From an uncultured Bacilli bacterium (GTDB taxonomy: Bacteria > Bacillota_I > Bacilli_A > RF39 > UBA660), in contig CAKOMW010000005.1 in NCBI GenBank assembly GCA_934096805.1, positions 1 through 42,225 on the forward strand: a stretch of 42,225 nt of DNA. Direction: 5' to 3'. The notes under the pieces were generated by a model. The model had not been told where the DNA came from, ran no database searches, and saw only the letters and a program-made list of their open reading frames with translations. Below are positions 7,829 through 16,559 of this stretch, piece by piece (position 1 is the stretch's first letter; the number at the start of each line of letters is the position of its first letter). A program made the position numbers and the translations under genes.

Positions 7829-9982
7829 TTATAATTTCATAGGATTAAAATCTATTTCTACTTTTACTTTTTTTTGGCTGAAATAGTATTCATTTATTTT
7901 TTTTAGTTCTCCAAGAATCTTGGTTTTATCTTTATATTTCAGGATAACTTGAAAGTGATATTTATTGTTTATTTTAAAAATATTGCAAACTGATGGTCCT
8001 AAAACTATGGCATGCTTATTTTTTCTTAAATATGATGATAACTTAATACTTGTTTTGCTAGCTAAATCGTAATCGGTTGAGATAATTTTTATTAAACATA
8101 TATAAAAATATGGTGGGTAACCTAATTTGTTCCTTATTTTCATTTCTTCGTTATAAAAACCAATATAGTCATTTTCTTTGGTGTATTTAATAGCATAATG
8201 ATCTTTGTTGAAAGTTTGGATTATTACATTTCCCTCTTTTTGGCCTCTTCCACTTCTTCCTGCGACTTGATTTAATAGTTCAAAAGTGTTTTCACTACTC
8301 CTGTAGTCTGGAAAATTGAGACTAATGTCAGCATTGATTACTCCTACTAGAGTGACATTTGGAAAGTCTAGACCTTTAGCTATCATTTGGGTTCCTACCA
8401 AAACATTGTATTCTCCTTTAGCAAAGGCTTCGATGATGTTTTTATGAGAATTTTTTTTGGTTGTTGTATCAACGTCCATTCTTATTATTTTGGCATTGTC
8501 AATTAGTTTTTCTAATTCTGAAACTACTTTTTCGGTGCCTAGGCCTATGTCTCTATATTCGGTGTGACAATTAGGACACTCTTTTTCTTTTTTTGTTGCA
8601 TAACCACAATAGTGGCATCGCAACATATTGGATGATTTGTGATAAGTTAATGTAATATCGCAGTGAGGGCATTTTAAGGTTTCACCGCAGCTGGGACAAG
8701 TGACTAGTGAGGAATAACCTCTTTTGTTTAAAAATAGAATAACTTGTTCTCCTTTATTTATTTTGGATTTAATTTGTTCTAGTAAATAATTTGAAAAGTA
8801 ACCATTTGCTTTTTTAAATTCTTCATTCATATCGATAATTTCTACTTTAGGTAGTTTTATATTGTTATACCTTTTTTTTAATGTTAATAATTTGTAGACA
8901 CCTTTTTGAGCTCTTGAGAAACTTTCTAATGAGGGAGTTGCTGAACCAATCAACACTGGACAATTATGATATTTACTACGCCACTTAGCAATATCCAAAG
9001 CATGATACTTAGGATTATTCTCTTGTTTATAAGTGCTTGAATGTTCTTCATCTATTATTATTATGCCGATGTTTTCAAGCGGAGCAAAAATAGCACTTCT
9101 GGCTCCGATTACAATACTTACTTTTCCTTCTTTTATCTTACGATATTCATCATATTTTTCTCCATCAGAAAGTCCACTGTGGAGAACAGCAATCTTAGAA
9201 AACATAGATGTAAATCTTTTTATTATTTGAGGTGTAAGAGATATTTCAGGAACCAAAACAATAGCACTTTTTCCTTCTTTTATTACTTTTTCAATCAGTT
9301 TCATGTAAACGTTAGTTTTTCCACTTCCTGTTACTCCGTATAGTAGGTAGGTATCAGTTTTATTTAAGGTTATTTCATTTAAAACTTCTTGTTGTTCTTT
9401 GTTAAGTGAATATTCTTTTTTTTCACTATTGTCATGGTTCAATCTATATATTTCTCTTTCTTCTTCAATGATAATATTTTTATTTAATAATGTTTTAACA
9501 CTACTTTTAGAAATTCTATTTAGATAGTCTTTTTTGACAACTTTTTCTTTTTGTAAAATTGCAATTATTTTATTTTGAGTTTCATTGAATTTTTGTTCTT
9601 CTAGAGAGATGTCATTTAATCTAATATATTTTTCTTTTTTTAAGCCAATATTTGATTTTTTCTTGGCTTTTAGGGCAAGGGGTAACATTACTTGATAAGC
9701 TGACATTAGAGTTGATAAAGTTTCCTCTTTTATATATTCTCCAAGTTTTAAAAGCTCCTTGTTTAAAACAGGATATTGGTCAATGATTTTAATTACTTCT
9801 TTTAAATCCTGGTTATTATCTTCTCTAATATTAAGGACGAATCCTTCAAGTACTTGATTGTTGAATGGAACTTCTACTCTCATGCCTATCATGATGTTAG
9901 ATTGCTGTTCTTTTTTTAATCTGTAGGTGAAAGTTTTGTCTATAAAGACATGAGCTAGTTCCACTAGAACGTCTACTACCAT
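7829..9982 (-). CDS. priA: Primosomal protein N' (PriA helicase)
   Basis: 717 residues. Superfamily 2 DNA helicase that restarts stalled replication forks by recognising them and loading the primosome. Seen: N-terminal 3'-end-binding domain (VLVELAHVFIDKTFTY), Walker A YGVTGSGKTNVYM near residue 215, DEEH box near 311, a zinc domain with paired cysteines (CPSCG, CPHCD, CHYCG, CPNCH, residues about 430-475), GTEKV and QVAGRSGRG near 570. Start is supported by GGAGG before the ATG. Confidence 0.96.
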   Translation of the reverse strand: MVVDVLVELAHVFIDKTFTYRLKKEQQSNIMIGMRVEVPFNNQVLEGFVLNIREDNNQDLKEVIKIIDQYPVLNKELLKLGEYIKEETLSTLMSAYQVMLPLALKAKKKSNIGLKKEKYIRLNDISLEEQKFNETQNKIIAILQKEKVVKKDYLNRISKSSVKTLLNKNIIIEEEREIYRLNHDNSEKKEYSLNKEQQEVLNEITLNKTDTYLLYGVTGSGKTNVYMKLIEKVIKEGKSAIVLVPEISLTPQIIKRFTSMFSKIAVLHSGLSDGEKYDEYRKIKEGKVSIVIGARSAIFAPLENIGIIIIDEEHSSTYKQENNPKYHALDIAKWRSKYHNCPVLIGSATPSLESFSRAQKGVYKLLTLKKRYNNIKLPKVEIIDMNEEFKKANGYFSNYLLEQIKSKINKGEQVILFLNKRGYSSLVTCPSCGETLKCPHCDITLTYHKSSNMLRCHYCGYATKKEKECPNCHTEYRDIGLGTEKVVSELEKLIDNAKIIRMDVDTTTKKNSHKNIIEAFAKGEYNVLVGTQMIAKGLDFPNVTLVGVINADISLNFPDYRSSENTFELLNQVAGRSGRGQKEGNVIIQTFNKDHYAIKYTKENDYIGFYNEEMKIRNKLGYPPYFYICLIKIISTDYDLASKTSIKLSSYLRKNKHAIVLGPSVCNIFKINNKYHFQVILKYKDKTKILGELKKINEYYFSQKKVKVEIDFNPMKL

Positions 9983-10008
9983 ATTATTACCTCCTTACTG
10001 CATTTTAA

Positions 10009-10037
10009 ATATAACATATCTTTTTATTGTTTGTCAA
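10009..10037 (-). promoter_or_regulatory. Promoter of priA
   Basis: Minus strand consensus TTGACA (10037-10032), 17 base spacer, TTATAT (10014-10009), about 26 bases before the priA ATG. Confidence 0.65.
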
Positions 10038-10105
10038 TAACAAAAGTGTACATTTGTTTGCTATTTTGATAATATATTTATGTTAGAATTGGTTTCTTGC
10101 ATTTT

Positions 10106-10136
10106 AAAGAGCAAATCTTTTTTTGATTTACTCTTT
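10106..10136 (-). terminator. Hairpin between the acetyltransferase gene and priA
   Basis: A 12 bp stem with one mismatch (AAAGAGCAAATC against GATTTACTCTTT) and a 7 base loop. It lies downstream of the acetyltransferase gene and is probably its terminator, but the minus strand lacks a long T run after it. Confidence 0.4.
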
Positions 10137-10174
10137 TCGTATTTTTTTGTTATTTTTTATATTGTATTTTAAAT

Positions 10175-10696
10175 TTATTCATCTAATTCTTTTATTAAAA
10201 TATATCTATCTAAATTACCATACATCTTTGATTTGCATTTTATTTCATATTCCATTTCTAAAAAGCTATGTAAACTGGCTAAATTGTTGGGGTGAACAGT
10301 TGTTAATATATATTTTTTATGATATTTATCTTTTATCATTTCCTCTGCTTTTTTTATCATTTTAATAAGTAAATTATTTCCTCTATAGTCGCTATCTACC
10401 GCAGTATTAACTAGTTCTATACATATATTTATTTTCTCCTCTAAATGTACTTTTTTAATTATATCTTCTTCTTTTTTTACATTGGTACTCATAATTAAAA
10501 ATCCAACAATTTTTTTATCACTATTTATTGCTTTTAATACTATTTCATTGTTTTCTATTTTGTCTTTTAAATAGTCTTGATTTGTTCCGTCTATAACGTA
10601 CAATTCTTTATTTTCTAATTTATCATAAATATTTTTCTTTAACTTAACAATTTCATCTATATCATTAATTGTTGCTTCTTCGATAAATATTTCCAT
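10175..10696 (-). CDS. GNAT-family N-acetyltransferase
   Basis: 173 residues. N-terminal IEEATINDIDEIVKLKKNIYD, a central strand VGFLIMSTN, a segment TAVDSDYRGNNLLIKMIKKAEEM near residue 100 matching the acetyl-CoA loop (R/Q-x-x-G-x-G/A, here degraded to RGNN), and TTVHPNNLASLHSFLEMEYE near 135 fit the GNAT fold. The substrate cannot be told. AAGGAG precedes the ATG. It appears monocistronic. Confidence 0.75.
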   Translation of the reverse strand: MEIFIEEATINDIDEIVKLKKNIYDKLENKELYVIDGTNQDYLKDKIENNEIVLKAINSDKKIVGFLIMSTNVKKEEDIIKKVHLEEKINICIELVNTAVDSDYRGNNLLIKMIKKAEEMIKDKYHKKYILTTVHPNNLASLHSFLEMEYEIKCKSKMYGNLDRYILIKELDE

Positions 10697-10807
10697 TTTT
10701 ATTTCTCCTTAAACTTTTGAGTTGAATTTGTTATTAGGTTTTGCCTCGATTATTACGATAATTTATTATATTATCATCTATGTAAAGAATTGATATTTTT
10801 GTACTCA

Positions 10808-11061
10808 CTATAATAGATATTTTTCATCATTCATTTGTTTTTGAAGTTTTTCTAATTCATGCAGGTTTTTATTATTTTGTAGTGATTTCATTTGCCTTTT
10901 GGCAGAAGTATTTAATCTAATCAATATTCAGTTTTAATTTGGTCGAATTCGACCAAATTAAAGTCAAAATTATGGATTGTTCCCAAAGACTAATGTAATC
11001 TATAGTTGTAACTTTCCTTCTTTTGGATTTAATTTTCAAGCAAAATTATTTCATTTTTCAT
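10808..11061 (-). pseudogene. Remnant of a KilA-N domain protein
   Basis: Three fragments in order on the minus strand match KilA-N proteins. The start MKNEIILLEN (11061 down) ends at a stop. KVTTIDYISLWEQ follows in another frame. HNFDFNLVEFDQIKTEY lies in a third frame across the palindrome at 10933-10962. The C-terminal piece is ARKQMKSL-like: LNTSAKRQMKSLQNN through NDEKYLL, with its stop at 10808. Most of the KilA-N core and the middle of the protein are deleted. KilA-N proteins are common phage and mobile-element DNA-binding proteins, so this is probably the scar of a lost element. Identification is from memory of the family. Confidence 0.6.
10933..10962. repeat. Perfect 30 bp palindrome centred on GAATTC
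   Basis: Both strands read the same over 30 bases, with the centre GGTCGAATTCGACC. In one minus-strand frame it encodes FNLVEFDQIK of the KilA-N remnant, so it may be a coincidence of coding sequence rather than an operator. Confidence 0.8.
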
Positions 11062-11096
11062 ATAGTATCCCACATTAAGTTTCTATTGTTTATATT

Positions 11097-11522
11097 TTAA
11101 CTTAGTTTACTATATTCTTCATCGCTTACTGGCTCCATCCATTCTGTAGATGTGTTTTCTCCTGGAACCTCTATACTTATATGACTGAACCAAGAATCTT
11201 TTTTAACCCCATGCCAATGTTTAGTATTTGCAGGTATTACTATTACTGTACCTGGTTTTAATTCTGTTACAGTTTTACCTTCTTCTTGGTACCAACCGTA
11301 TCCTGCTGTACAAACTAGCGTTTGCCCTCCACCGGTTGTTACATGGTGAATGTGCCAATTGTTTCTACAGCATGGTTCAAATGTTACATTGGCTAAAAAG
11401 GGAACTTTACCTATTTAGGTTAAAGAATTTAAGTAACGGTTTCCTATAAAATACTTTGCATAGTTTATATTTGGTTCTCCTAGGCCAAATATGTTTGCTT
11501 TATCAAATTCTTCTTTATTCAT
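11097..11522 (-). pseudogene. Cupin-domain protein interrupted by one in-frame stop
   Basis: The frame runs from ATG 11522 to TAA at 11097 (142 codons) with a single TAA at 11417-11415, after MNKEEF...RYLNSLT. Reading continues in the same frame into IGKVPFLANVTFEP, the cupin metal motif RNNWHIHHVTTGGGQTLVC and TKHWHGVKKDSWFSHIS, ending in EPVSDEEYSKLS. The rest looks intact, so the stop is recent or an error. The ATG overlaps the end of the upstream decarboxylase-like gene by 8 bases. The two families commonly occur as neighbours or fusions. No reinitiation codon is obvious. Confidence 0.85.
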
Positions 11523-11835
11523 CTTTATATACCTCTTTGGCTAAATTGAATACTGCCCAGCCTTTAGGCCATCCAGCATAGAATGCAGTATGGGTTATAA
11601 TACCTGCCATTTCTTCTTTTGTCACACCGTTTTTTTTAGCATTTTCTAAATGATATTTTAAAGATTTGTCGGTTATTCCACTTGACATTAAGGCAACAAC
11701 TGTAATTATACATCTTGTTTTTAAATTGATAGAATCGTCGTTCCAATTTTCACCAAATAGAATGTCATCGTTATAATGAGCAAAGTTAGGTGCGAATTCT
11801 CCGAGCGAGTCTCTTCCTGCTGTTTGTTTTACCAT
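11515..11835 (-). CDS. Carboxymuconolactone decarboxylase-like (AhpD-fold) protein
   Basis: 106 residues, typical of the small single-domain family. Seen: GRDSLGEFAPNFAHYND, LKTRCIITVVALMSSG, HLENAKKNGVTKEEMAGIITHTAFYAGWPKGWAVFNLA. No CxxC redox pair is present, so it is not an AhpD peroxidase partner. It may be a decarboxylase or oxidoreductase of unknown substrate. It is translationally coupled to the broken cupin gene (8 base overlap), so loss of that partner may leave it without function. Confidence 0.85.
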   Translation of the reverse strand: MVKQTAGRDSLGEFAPNFAHYNDDILFGENWNDDSINLKTRCIITVVALMSSGITDKSLKYHLENAKKNGVTKEEMAGIITHTAFYAGWPKGWAVFNLAKEVYKDE

Positions 11836-11886
11836 AATAATTACCTCTTTCTTTTTTATTTTTTGATTATTTATAATTATTAAAAA

Positions 11887-12384
11887 CTATTTTAAAGATA
11901 AGACTATTTCTTGTTTTTTTTCTTCGTCTAATGTTCTGTAGGTTACTCCACAAGCATCGAATAGTCTTTTTGATGCTACTACTTCATTGGTGTCTTTATA
12001 TTTGTCTGATAAGTATACAACTTCAGTAATGCCAGATTGTATTATTTCTTTTGCACATTCATTGCAAGGAAATAAATCTACATATATTTTCGCATTAACG
12101 AAGTCCTTTCTATTTCCACGATAATTTAAAATAGCATTTCGTTCAGCATGAACCACATATAAATATTTGGTATCAAGGGGATGCCCTTCTCTATCCCAAG
12201 GAAATATATCGTCATTAAAGCCATTTGGGGTTCCATTGTAGCCGATGGATAGTATTCTATTATCCTCGCTTACTATGCAAGCGCCAACTTGAGTAGATGG
12301 GTCTTTACTTCTTTTTGCACTTAGTTTGGCAATAGCCATGAAGTAAGTGTCCCAATCTAAATAGTCCATTCTTTTATTTGGCAT
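11887..12384 (-). CDS. comEB: dCMP deaminase (ComEB family)
   Basis: 165 residues. Zinc deaminase converting dCMP to dUMP. Seen: DPSTQVGACIV near residue 28, GYNGTP, zinc/catalytic motif HAERNAI near 80 and the second zinc pair PCNECAKEII near 107. The C-terminal part is short, as in ComEB of Firmicutes. No other competence gene lies next to it, so a nucleotide-pool role is more likely here. Confidence 0.92.
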   Translation of the reverse strand: MPNKRMDYLDWDTYFMAIAKLSAKRSKDPSTQVGACIVSEDNRILSIGYNGTPNGFNDDIFPWDREGHPLDTKYLYVVHAERNAILNYRGNRKDFVNAKIYVDLFPCNECAKEIIQSGITEVVYLSDKYKDTNEVVASKRLFDACGVTYRTLDEEKKQEIVLSLK

Positions 12385-12454
12385 TTTATCACTCCTTAAT
12401 TTTTTTATTAATTATATTTTAAATAATTTAATATAAGTTGTAAAGTGGTTTTTA

Positions 12455-13384
12455 TTATAAATTATTAGCTATAAAAAGGCATACTGCATATTCTTTATCA
12501 ATTAGGCCAGTTTTTATTTTATAGTCTAACTCTGCTAAAAGGGATAAAGCTTTTTTTAAATAGTCATTAGTAAAATTGTAGCCTTTGTTTTTCAAAACGC
12601 TTATTCTTTTTGGGTTTTTTATAGCAAGTAGTTCTCCTATTTCTTTATCACTTTTGTTAATACTTAAATTTTTAACTTGATAGATTAGCCTATAGTTATT
12701 AGCAAGCATTGATAGTATTTTCATATCTTCTTCGTTGTTTTCTTTTAGTAGTCTATAAATATTAAAAGCTTCTTTTTTATTGTTTTTTTCAATATTATTT
12801 ATTAGATCAAATATGGTCTTATCCAGATTTTTACTTACTAATAAGTCAATATCTTCTTTAATAATTGTTTTATCCTCTAGTTTATACAGTTTTAATTTTT
12901 CTATTTCGTGTTTTATTCTAAATATGTCATTACTACAGTAGTTTTTTAGTATTTCAATATTAATGTTAGAAATGTTATAATCCTCAAAGAGATCTTTTAT
13001 ATAGCTGTTCATATCGAAGTCACTTGTTTCTATTTTTATACAGTTCTTTTCTAGACATTCTACTAGTTTTTTCTTTCTAGGTAGTTGATCTCCGCAGAGA
13101 ATTAAAATGTTATCACTTTGATTTTCCAAATATTTTATTAAGGAATTGATATAGCTATCATTTTTTTCATCCTCTTTATTTATGATGTTTTTTAGGTTTG
13201 TTGCTATAACTATTTTTTTATCACCAAACATATTAAATGTATTTATATCATCGATTGCAAGTAAGACGTTATCTGTTTCTAAATTGTACTTTGATACAGA
13301 ATCGGGATTTATATTGTTTTCTGTTATTATATCTTTTATTTTTTCATTAATTATTTCATCGTTTCCAAGTAACAAATAAGTCAT
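12455..13384 (-). CDS. holA: DNA polymerase III delta subunit
   Basis: 309 residues. Opens the sliding clamp as part of the clamp loader. The N-terminal MTYLLLGNDEIINEKIKDII, the DSDNILILCG-like strand, and the C-terminal run of helices with YRLIYQVKNL, KNPKRISVLKNKGYNFT and LDYKIKTGLID match HolA of Firmicutes. Weak Walker elements are normal for delta. GGTGAT lies just before the ATG. Confidence 0.9.
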   Translation of the reverse strand: MTYLLLGNDEIINEKIKDIITENNINPDSVSKYNLETDNVLLAIDDINTFNMFGDKKIVIATNLKNIINKEDEKNDSYINSLIKYLENQSDNILILCGDQLPRKKKLVECLEKNCIKIETSDFDMNSYIKDLFEDYNISNINIEILKNYCSNDIFRIKHEIEKLKLYKLEDKTIIKEDIDLLVSKNLDKTIFDLINNIEKNNKKEAFNIYRLLKENNEEDMKILSMLANNYRLIYQVKNLSINKSDKEIGELLAIKNPKRISVLKNKGYNFTNDYLKKALSLLAELDYKIKTGLIDKEYAVCLFIANNL

Positions 13385-13503
13385 TTTATCACCTACAATC
13401 TTTTAATTTTTTTGTCATTTAAAATATATCATATAAAGATTATGAAGTCAAGACAAATGATACATTTGTTTGTATTTTGTATAAAAGAAAAAAATAGTAA
13501 AAA

Positions 13504-13782
13504 CTATTTTTCGTATACACTTACTTGTTTTTTGTCTCTTCCAAGTCTTTCATACTTAACAACACCATCAATTTTTGTGTATAAAGTATGGTCATTACCC
13601 ATTCCTACATTTACACCTGGATAAATTCTTGTTCCTCTTTGACGGTAAATGATTGAACCGGCTTTTGCGAATTGTCCATCAGCAACTTTGGCTCCTAGTC
13701 TTCTACCAGCTGAATCTCTACCGTTTGATGAAGAACCTCCACCTTTTTTATGTGCAAATAATTGGATATTTAATCTCATCAT
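13504..13782 (-). CDS. rpmA: Ribosomal protein L27 with cleavable N-terminus
   Basis: 92 residues. Seen: the prepeptide MMRLNIQLFA followed by HKKGGGSSSNGRDSAGRRLGAK, the conserved L27 start that reaches the peptidyl transferase centre. In Firmicutes Prp must remove the extension after the -FFA-like site (here QLFA) for ribosome function. prp lies immediately upstream. GGAGG lies 8 bases before the first ATG; the second ATG is also possible. Confidence 0.97.
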   Translation of the reverse strand: MMRLNIQLFAHKKGGGSSSNGRDSAGRRLGAKVADGQFAKAGSIIYRQRGTRIYPGVNVGMGNDHTLYTKIDGVVKYERLGRDKKQVSVYEK

Positions 13783-13794
13783 AATTAATTCCTC

Positions 13795-14091
13795 CTATTC
13801 AAATTTAATGTTTTTAGGATAATCATGCATTAACTCTTCTAATAATGAAATCATATTATTAACTAATATATTTACAATTTCATCATTTTTTAGAATATTC
13901 ATTTCAAAAGTATTTTCTTTATAATTTATTGCATCTTTATCTATTTTTAGAATAGCATTAACGGTAGTAATAACTATACTACTTACAGATGCACATACTA
14001 TATCTTTACCATAATCATTGTATTTAGCATGTCCTATTATTTTTACTTGTTTTACAAAATCATTTTCTTTTTTTATACTTATTTTTATCAT
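13795..14091 (-). CDS. prp: L27 processing cysteine protease Prp
   Basis: 98 residues. Catalytic histidine in IIGHAKYNDYG near residue 21 and catalytic cysteine in DIVCASVSS near residue 33, spaced as in the Prp family. It lies between rplU and rpmA, the conserved Firmicute order, and 12 bases before rpmA, whose product is its substrate. Confidence 0.95.
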   Translation of the reverse strand: MIKISIKKENDFVKQVKIIGHAKYNDYGKDIVCASVSSIVITTVNAILKIDKDAINYKENTFEMNILKNDEIVNILVNNMISLLEELMHDYPKNIKFE

Positions 14092-14096
14092 ATTAA

Positions 14097-14396
14097 TTAC
14101 CCAATTTTAGTAATTTCAACTTTTGTATATGGTTGACGATGACCTTGAGACTTACGAGTACTTTTCTTTTTGTTTACATATTTGAAAATTCTAATTTTTT
14201 TGTTTTTTCCATGTTTTAGAACTTTACCTGTAACTTTAGCACCTTCTACATAAGGGCAACCTATATTACCATCAAGCATTAATACTTTATCGAAAACAAC
14301 GTTTTTTCCTTCTTCAGCATTTAACTTTTCTACGTAAATAACTGATTTTTCTTCAACAACGTATTGTTTCCCACCTGTTAATATAATAGCTTTCAT
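14097..14396 (-). CDS. rplU: Ribosomal protein L21
   Basis: 99 residues. Large-subunit protein binding 23S rRNA. Seen: MKAIILTGGKQYVVEEKSVIYVEKL, VTGKVLKHGKNKKIRIFKY and the RNA-binding tail KKSTRKSQGHRQPYTKVEITKIG. First gene of rplU-prp-rpmA, with AAGGAGG upstream of the ATG. Confidence 0.97.
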   Translation of the reverse strand: MKAIILTGGKQYVVEEKSVIYVEKLNAEEGKNVVFDKVLMLDGNIGCPYVEGAKVTGKVLKHGKNKKIRIFKYVNKKKSTRKSQGHRQPYTKVEITKIG

Positions 14397-14400
14397 ATTT

Positions 14401-14502
14401 ACCTCCTTTTTCTAACTAAGACTCACTCTTAAGGTAACTAAATAGTTTTTTAACCTTTTCAATGTGGTTTAAAGCTTTTCTAATGAGGCTTCAAACAAAT
14501 AG
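14401..14502 (-). promoter_or_regulatory. Putative L21 leader (autoregulatory 5' UTR)
   Basis: About 100 transcribed bases separate the promoter from rplU. They contain a hairpin next to the gene (CTTAAGA with TCTTAG around GTGAG) and further short pairings upstream. Firmicute rplU operons often carry an L21 leader here. I infer membership from position and structure, not from a sequence match. Confidence 0.45.
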
Positions 14503-14532
14503 ATTTTACCATAAAGTTTATGTTAAAGTCAA
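14503..14532 (-). promoter_or_regulatory. Promoter of rplU-prp-rpmA
   Basis: Minus strand TTGACT (14532-14527), 18 base spacer, TAAAAT (14508-14503), about 107 bases before the rplU ATG. Confidence 0.65.
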
Positions 14533-14640
14533 GGAAATTATGAATAAAATGATATACTTATGTATACCATTTATTACTGTTTTTTGTATTAATAGAGTTA
14601 GTTGGCTTTAGAGGCCTGTGCGACAAGCGAAATAAAGTGC

Positions 14641-16384
14641 TTAACTGATACTAAGTGTATACGGATTACTTGAAGTGCCTTCTCCTCCAGAAATCTTTAC
14701 GTTAGAGGAAAGAGTTAAGGTTGGTCGAACCGCATACTCGTAGTAGCGGACGCTGTTCATGAAATCGACAAAGCCAACCAAGTACAGATAGAACGCATAG
14801 GTGGAACTGCCTGAATACTGCGAAAGTAGCCATGTGGACTGACTTTTATCTAACCAATTATTTGTTGTTTTACATGCAGAACTATTATAATAATATAAGT
14901 TACTTGTACATTCTTTTGATGCTCCATATCCATAATCACTGGCATACATTATTGCTATCTTTTTATTTGCATCATTTTGCATTATTGGATTTGCTCCATA
15001 ATAGTATCCACTCTTATTGGCTTCATTCTTTCTTTCATATTTCCACATTGTATTACTATCTATATCTGGAGTAGAATACCCTCCAAGATAATACTTTGTT
15101 GTTCCTATCATATTTTTGGCATCAGTACTTAAAGTATTATAATAATCATTATTTAAATATGTATTTAATGTTCCTGTTACCCAATTATTATATGAACTAG
15201 TTGTTGTATCTTGTGTTGTATTCCAATACATATCCCCTATTGATTCATCTCTTATTATCTTAAATCTATTTTCTACATTACCGTCTGTATCTTCTGTTGG
15301 TATTATTCCTATTATTCTCCATGTTTCATTGTTGAATGTTACATAGTTCTTTACTACTGAGTCTCCTCCTCTGTATCTGTACTCTGTTGCAAAGTTATTG
15401 TCTACTTGAAGCGTGTTATCTATTTCATGGGTTACCACTTCTAATCCATTGTTTCCTACTATGGTTGTTGCAAACTCTGTAGCATTAAGTGGAAACTTAA
15501 TAACACTAATAGCTTGTGTAACTGTTTTCGTTGCATAAGTTATGGTAACTGATGTATCTGATGCAGTTAAAGTTGTACTTGGATTTATCTTTAAATCATT
15601 TGTATCTGTTATACTCTTGGTTGTATCATTATTAAGTGTTGCTTGTAGTACCATTCCTGTTGGGTCAAATGTTTCTCCTACATTGTATGCTGTTTTCTTT
15701 GGTGCTGTTGTTATACTTAAACTTTCTACTTTTCCATAGTCAAACTTATTCATTGAAACATTTACTGTCATATTAAATATACCATTGTTTTTATATGTCC
15801 CTGTTTGACTAGTGTTATCTTTTGTATATTCTATATCTGTAGGTGAAACATACCAATATTTTAGAATATAGTTATCTGTCTTTGTTTGATTACTTAGTAT
15901 CATGTTGCTTGTTTTTAATACATATTCATTATCTTTGTTTTCTACTTTAGTTAGCTTATTTATTGTTGTTGCCTCAGTTATCTTTTTATTATCTTTATCA
16001 AATAACTGAACATATACTTTATCATTTGATATTGTACTTTCTGTATTAATTATTAAATAAATACTATAATCTATATCAAACATATAATTAGTCTCTTTTG
16101 ATGAACCTTTTACATTAAAAGCAAAATCTTGTTTATCACTATTCTTTGGATTATTTAATGTAACACTATTGGACTCAGTAAAATTAAATTTAAAATCAGG
16201 TGATGCTACTAAAAGTTTATTTAAAGCAGTACCTGGTACATTAGCGGTATAAACTGCAAAAGACCCTATTGCTAGTATTAATATTATACATAATATATAT
16301 AATATTATTTTACCTACTTTCTTCTTTTTATTTATAGGATTACTAGAATTGAACCCCCCCCCCAGACGAATATTTGTTTATCAT
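14641..16384 (-). CDS. Surface protein A: phase-variable, lectin-like C-terminus (out of frame here)
   Basis: The start is ATG 16384. It reads MINKYSSGGG and then the G10 run shifts it into a stop within a few codons. With nine G the frame joins FNSSNPINKKKK, a membrane segment (GKIILYILCIILILAIGSFAVYT) and the long open frame to 14641, about 580 residues. After the anchor come a beta-rich region, a Big_3-like Ig domain (TTAPKKTAYNVGETFDPTGM) and a family domain starting EYRYRGGDSVVKNYVTFNNETWRIIGI. A hypervariable patch and the tail VRPTLTLSS...GEGTSSNPYTL close the protein. The domain recalls the formylglycine-enzyme/C-type lectin fold. No sortase motif, so it is probably held by its N-terminal helix. 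Ligand unknown. Confidence 0.8.
14725..14820 (-). other. Hypervariable patch (VR-like) of surface protein A
   Basis: 32 codons from CAG to the Arg codon of VRP. By hand count 46 of 96 bases are G or C, well above the surroundings. Compared with protein C, 25 of the 31 codons after CAG keep the third base while 19 change the amino acid. This resembles the variable repeat of a diversity-generating retroelement built on AAY codons. Confidence 0.65.
16354..16363 (-). repeat. G10 homopolymer after the start codon of surface protein A
   Basis: Ten C on the plus strand, ten G in the coding strand. It sits 7 codons after ATG 16384. Ten G is off; nine or twelve would be on. The three glycines it encodes are conserved in surface protein B. 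Confidence 0.85.
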
Positions 16385-16440
16385 AAAAATTTCAGAAATT
16401 CTACAAACATATGTATGTTTATTATAAAATTTCTTCCTCC
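16385..16440 (-). promoter_or_regulatory. Structured leader: Shine-Dalgarno, 41 base hairpin, 9 bases, ATG (gene A)
   Basis: GGAGGA (16440-16435) is 50 bases from the ATG, too far unless the RNA folds. Stems AGAAATT/AATTTCT (16434-16428 with 16400-16394) and AAACATA/TATGTTT (16420-16414 with 16411-16405) would close the gap and leave GAAATTTTT before ATG 16384. Confidence 0.65.
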
Positions 16441-16462
16441 TTCCTTAGTTTCTTATAAGTTA

Positions 16463-16491
16463 ATTCTATAACAAAAAAATACTTTTTTCAA
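16463..16491 (-). promoter_or_regulatory. Promoter of surface protein A
   Basis: Minus strand TTGAAA (16491-16486), 17 base spacer containing a T run, TAGAAT (16468-16463). The same -35 with flanking GTACTTGAAAAA, and downstream GAAACTAAGG, recur before surface protein B. Confidence 0.75.
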
Positions 16492-16517
16492 GTACCTTAA
16501 TTTATTTTTATTTTTCA

Positions 16518-16546
16518 TTGACATACGAATATATATTTGCTATTAT
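16518..16546 (+). promoter_or_regulatory. Strong extended -10 promoter of a short transcript
   Basis: Consensus TTGACA (16518-16523), 17 base spacer ending in TGC, TATTAT (16541-16546). Transcription should start near 16553, only a few bases before the AGGAGG at 16553-16558. Confidence 0.85.
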
Positions 16547-16559
16547 TGTTTTAGGAGGT

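Noticed and set aside
10933..10962. Palindrome as an operator or restriction-related site
   Set aside because: It lies inside the KilA-N remnant and encodes family residues, and no intact promoter is next to it.
14533..14640. Stem (GGC/GCC) after surface protein A as a terminator or retroelement hairpin
   Set aside because: Only three or four pairs with a large loop and no T run; not convincing.
15900..16083. Start of surface protein A at ATG 16083
   Set aside because: Open frame, membrane helix and conserved N-terminus continue about 100 residues upstream, and no ribosome site precedes this ATG.
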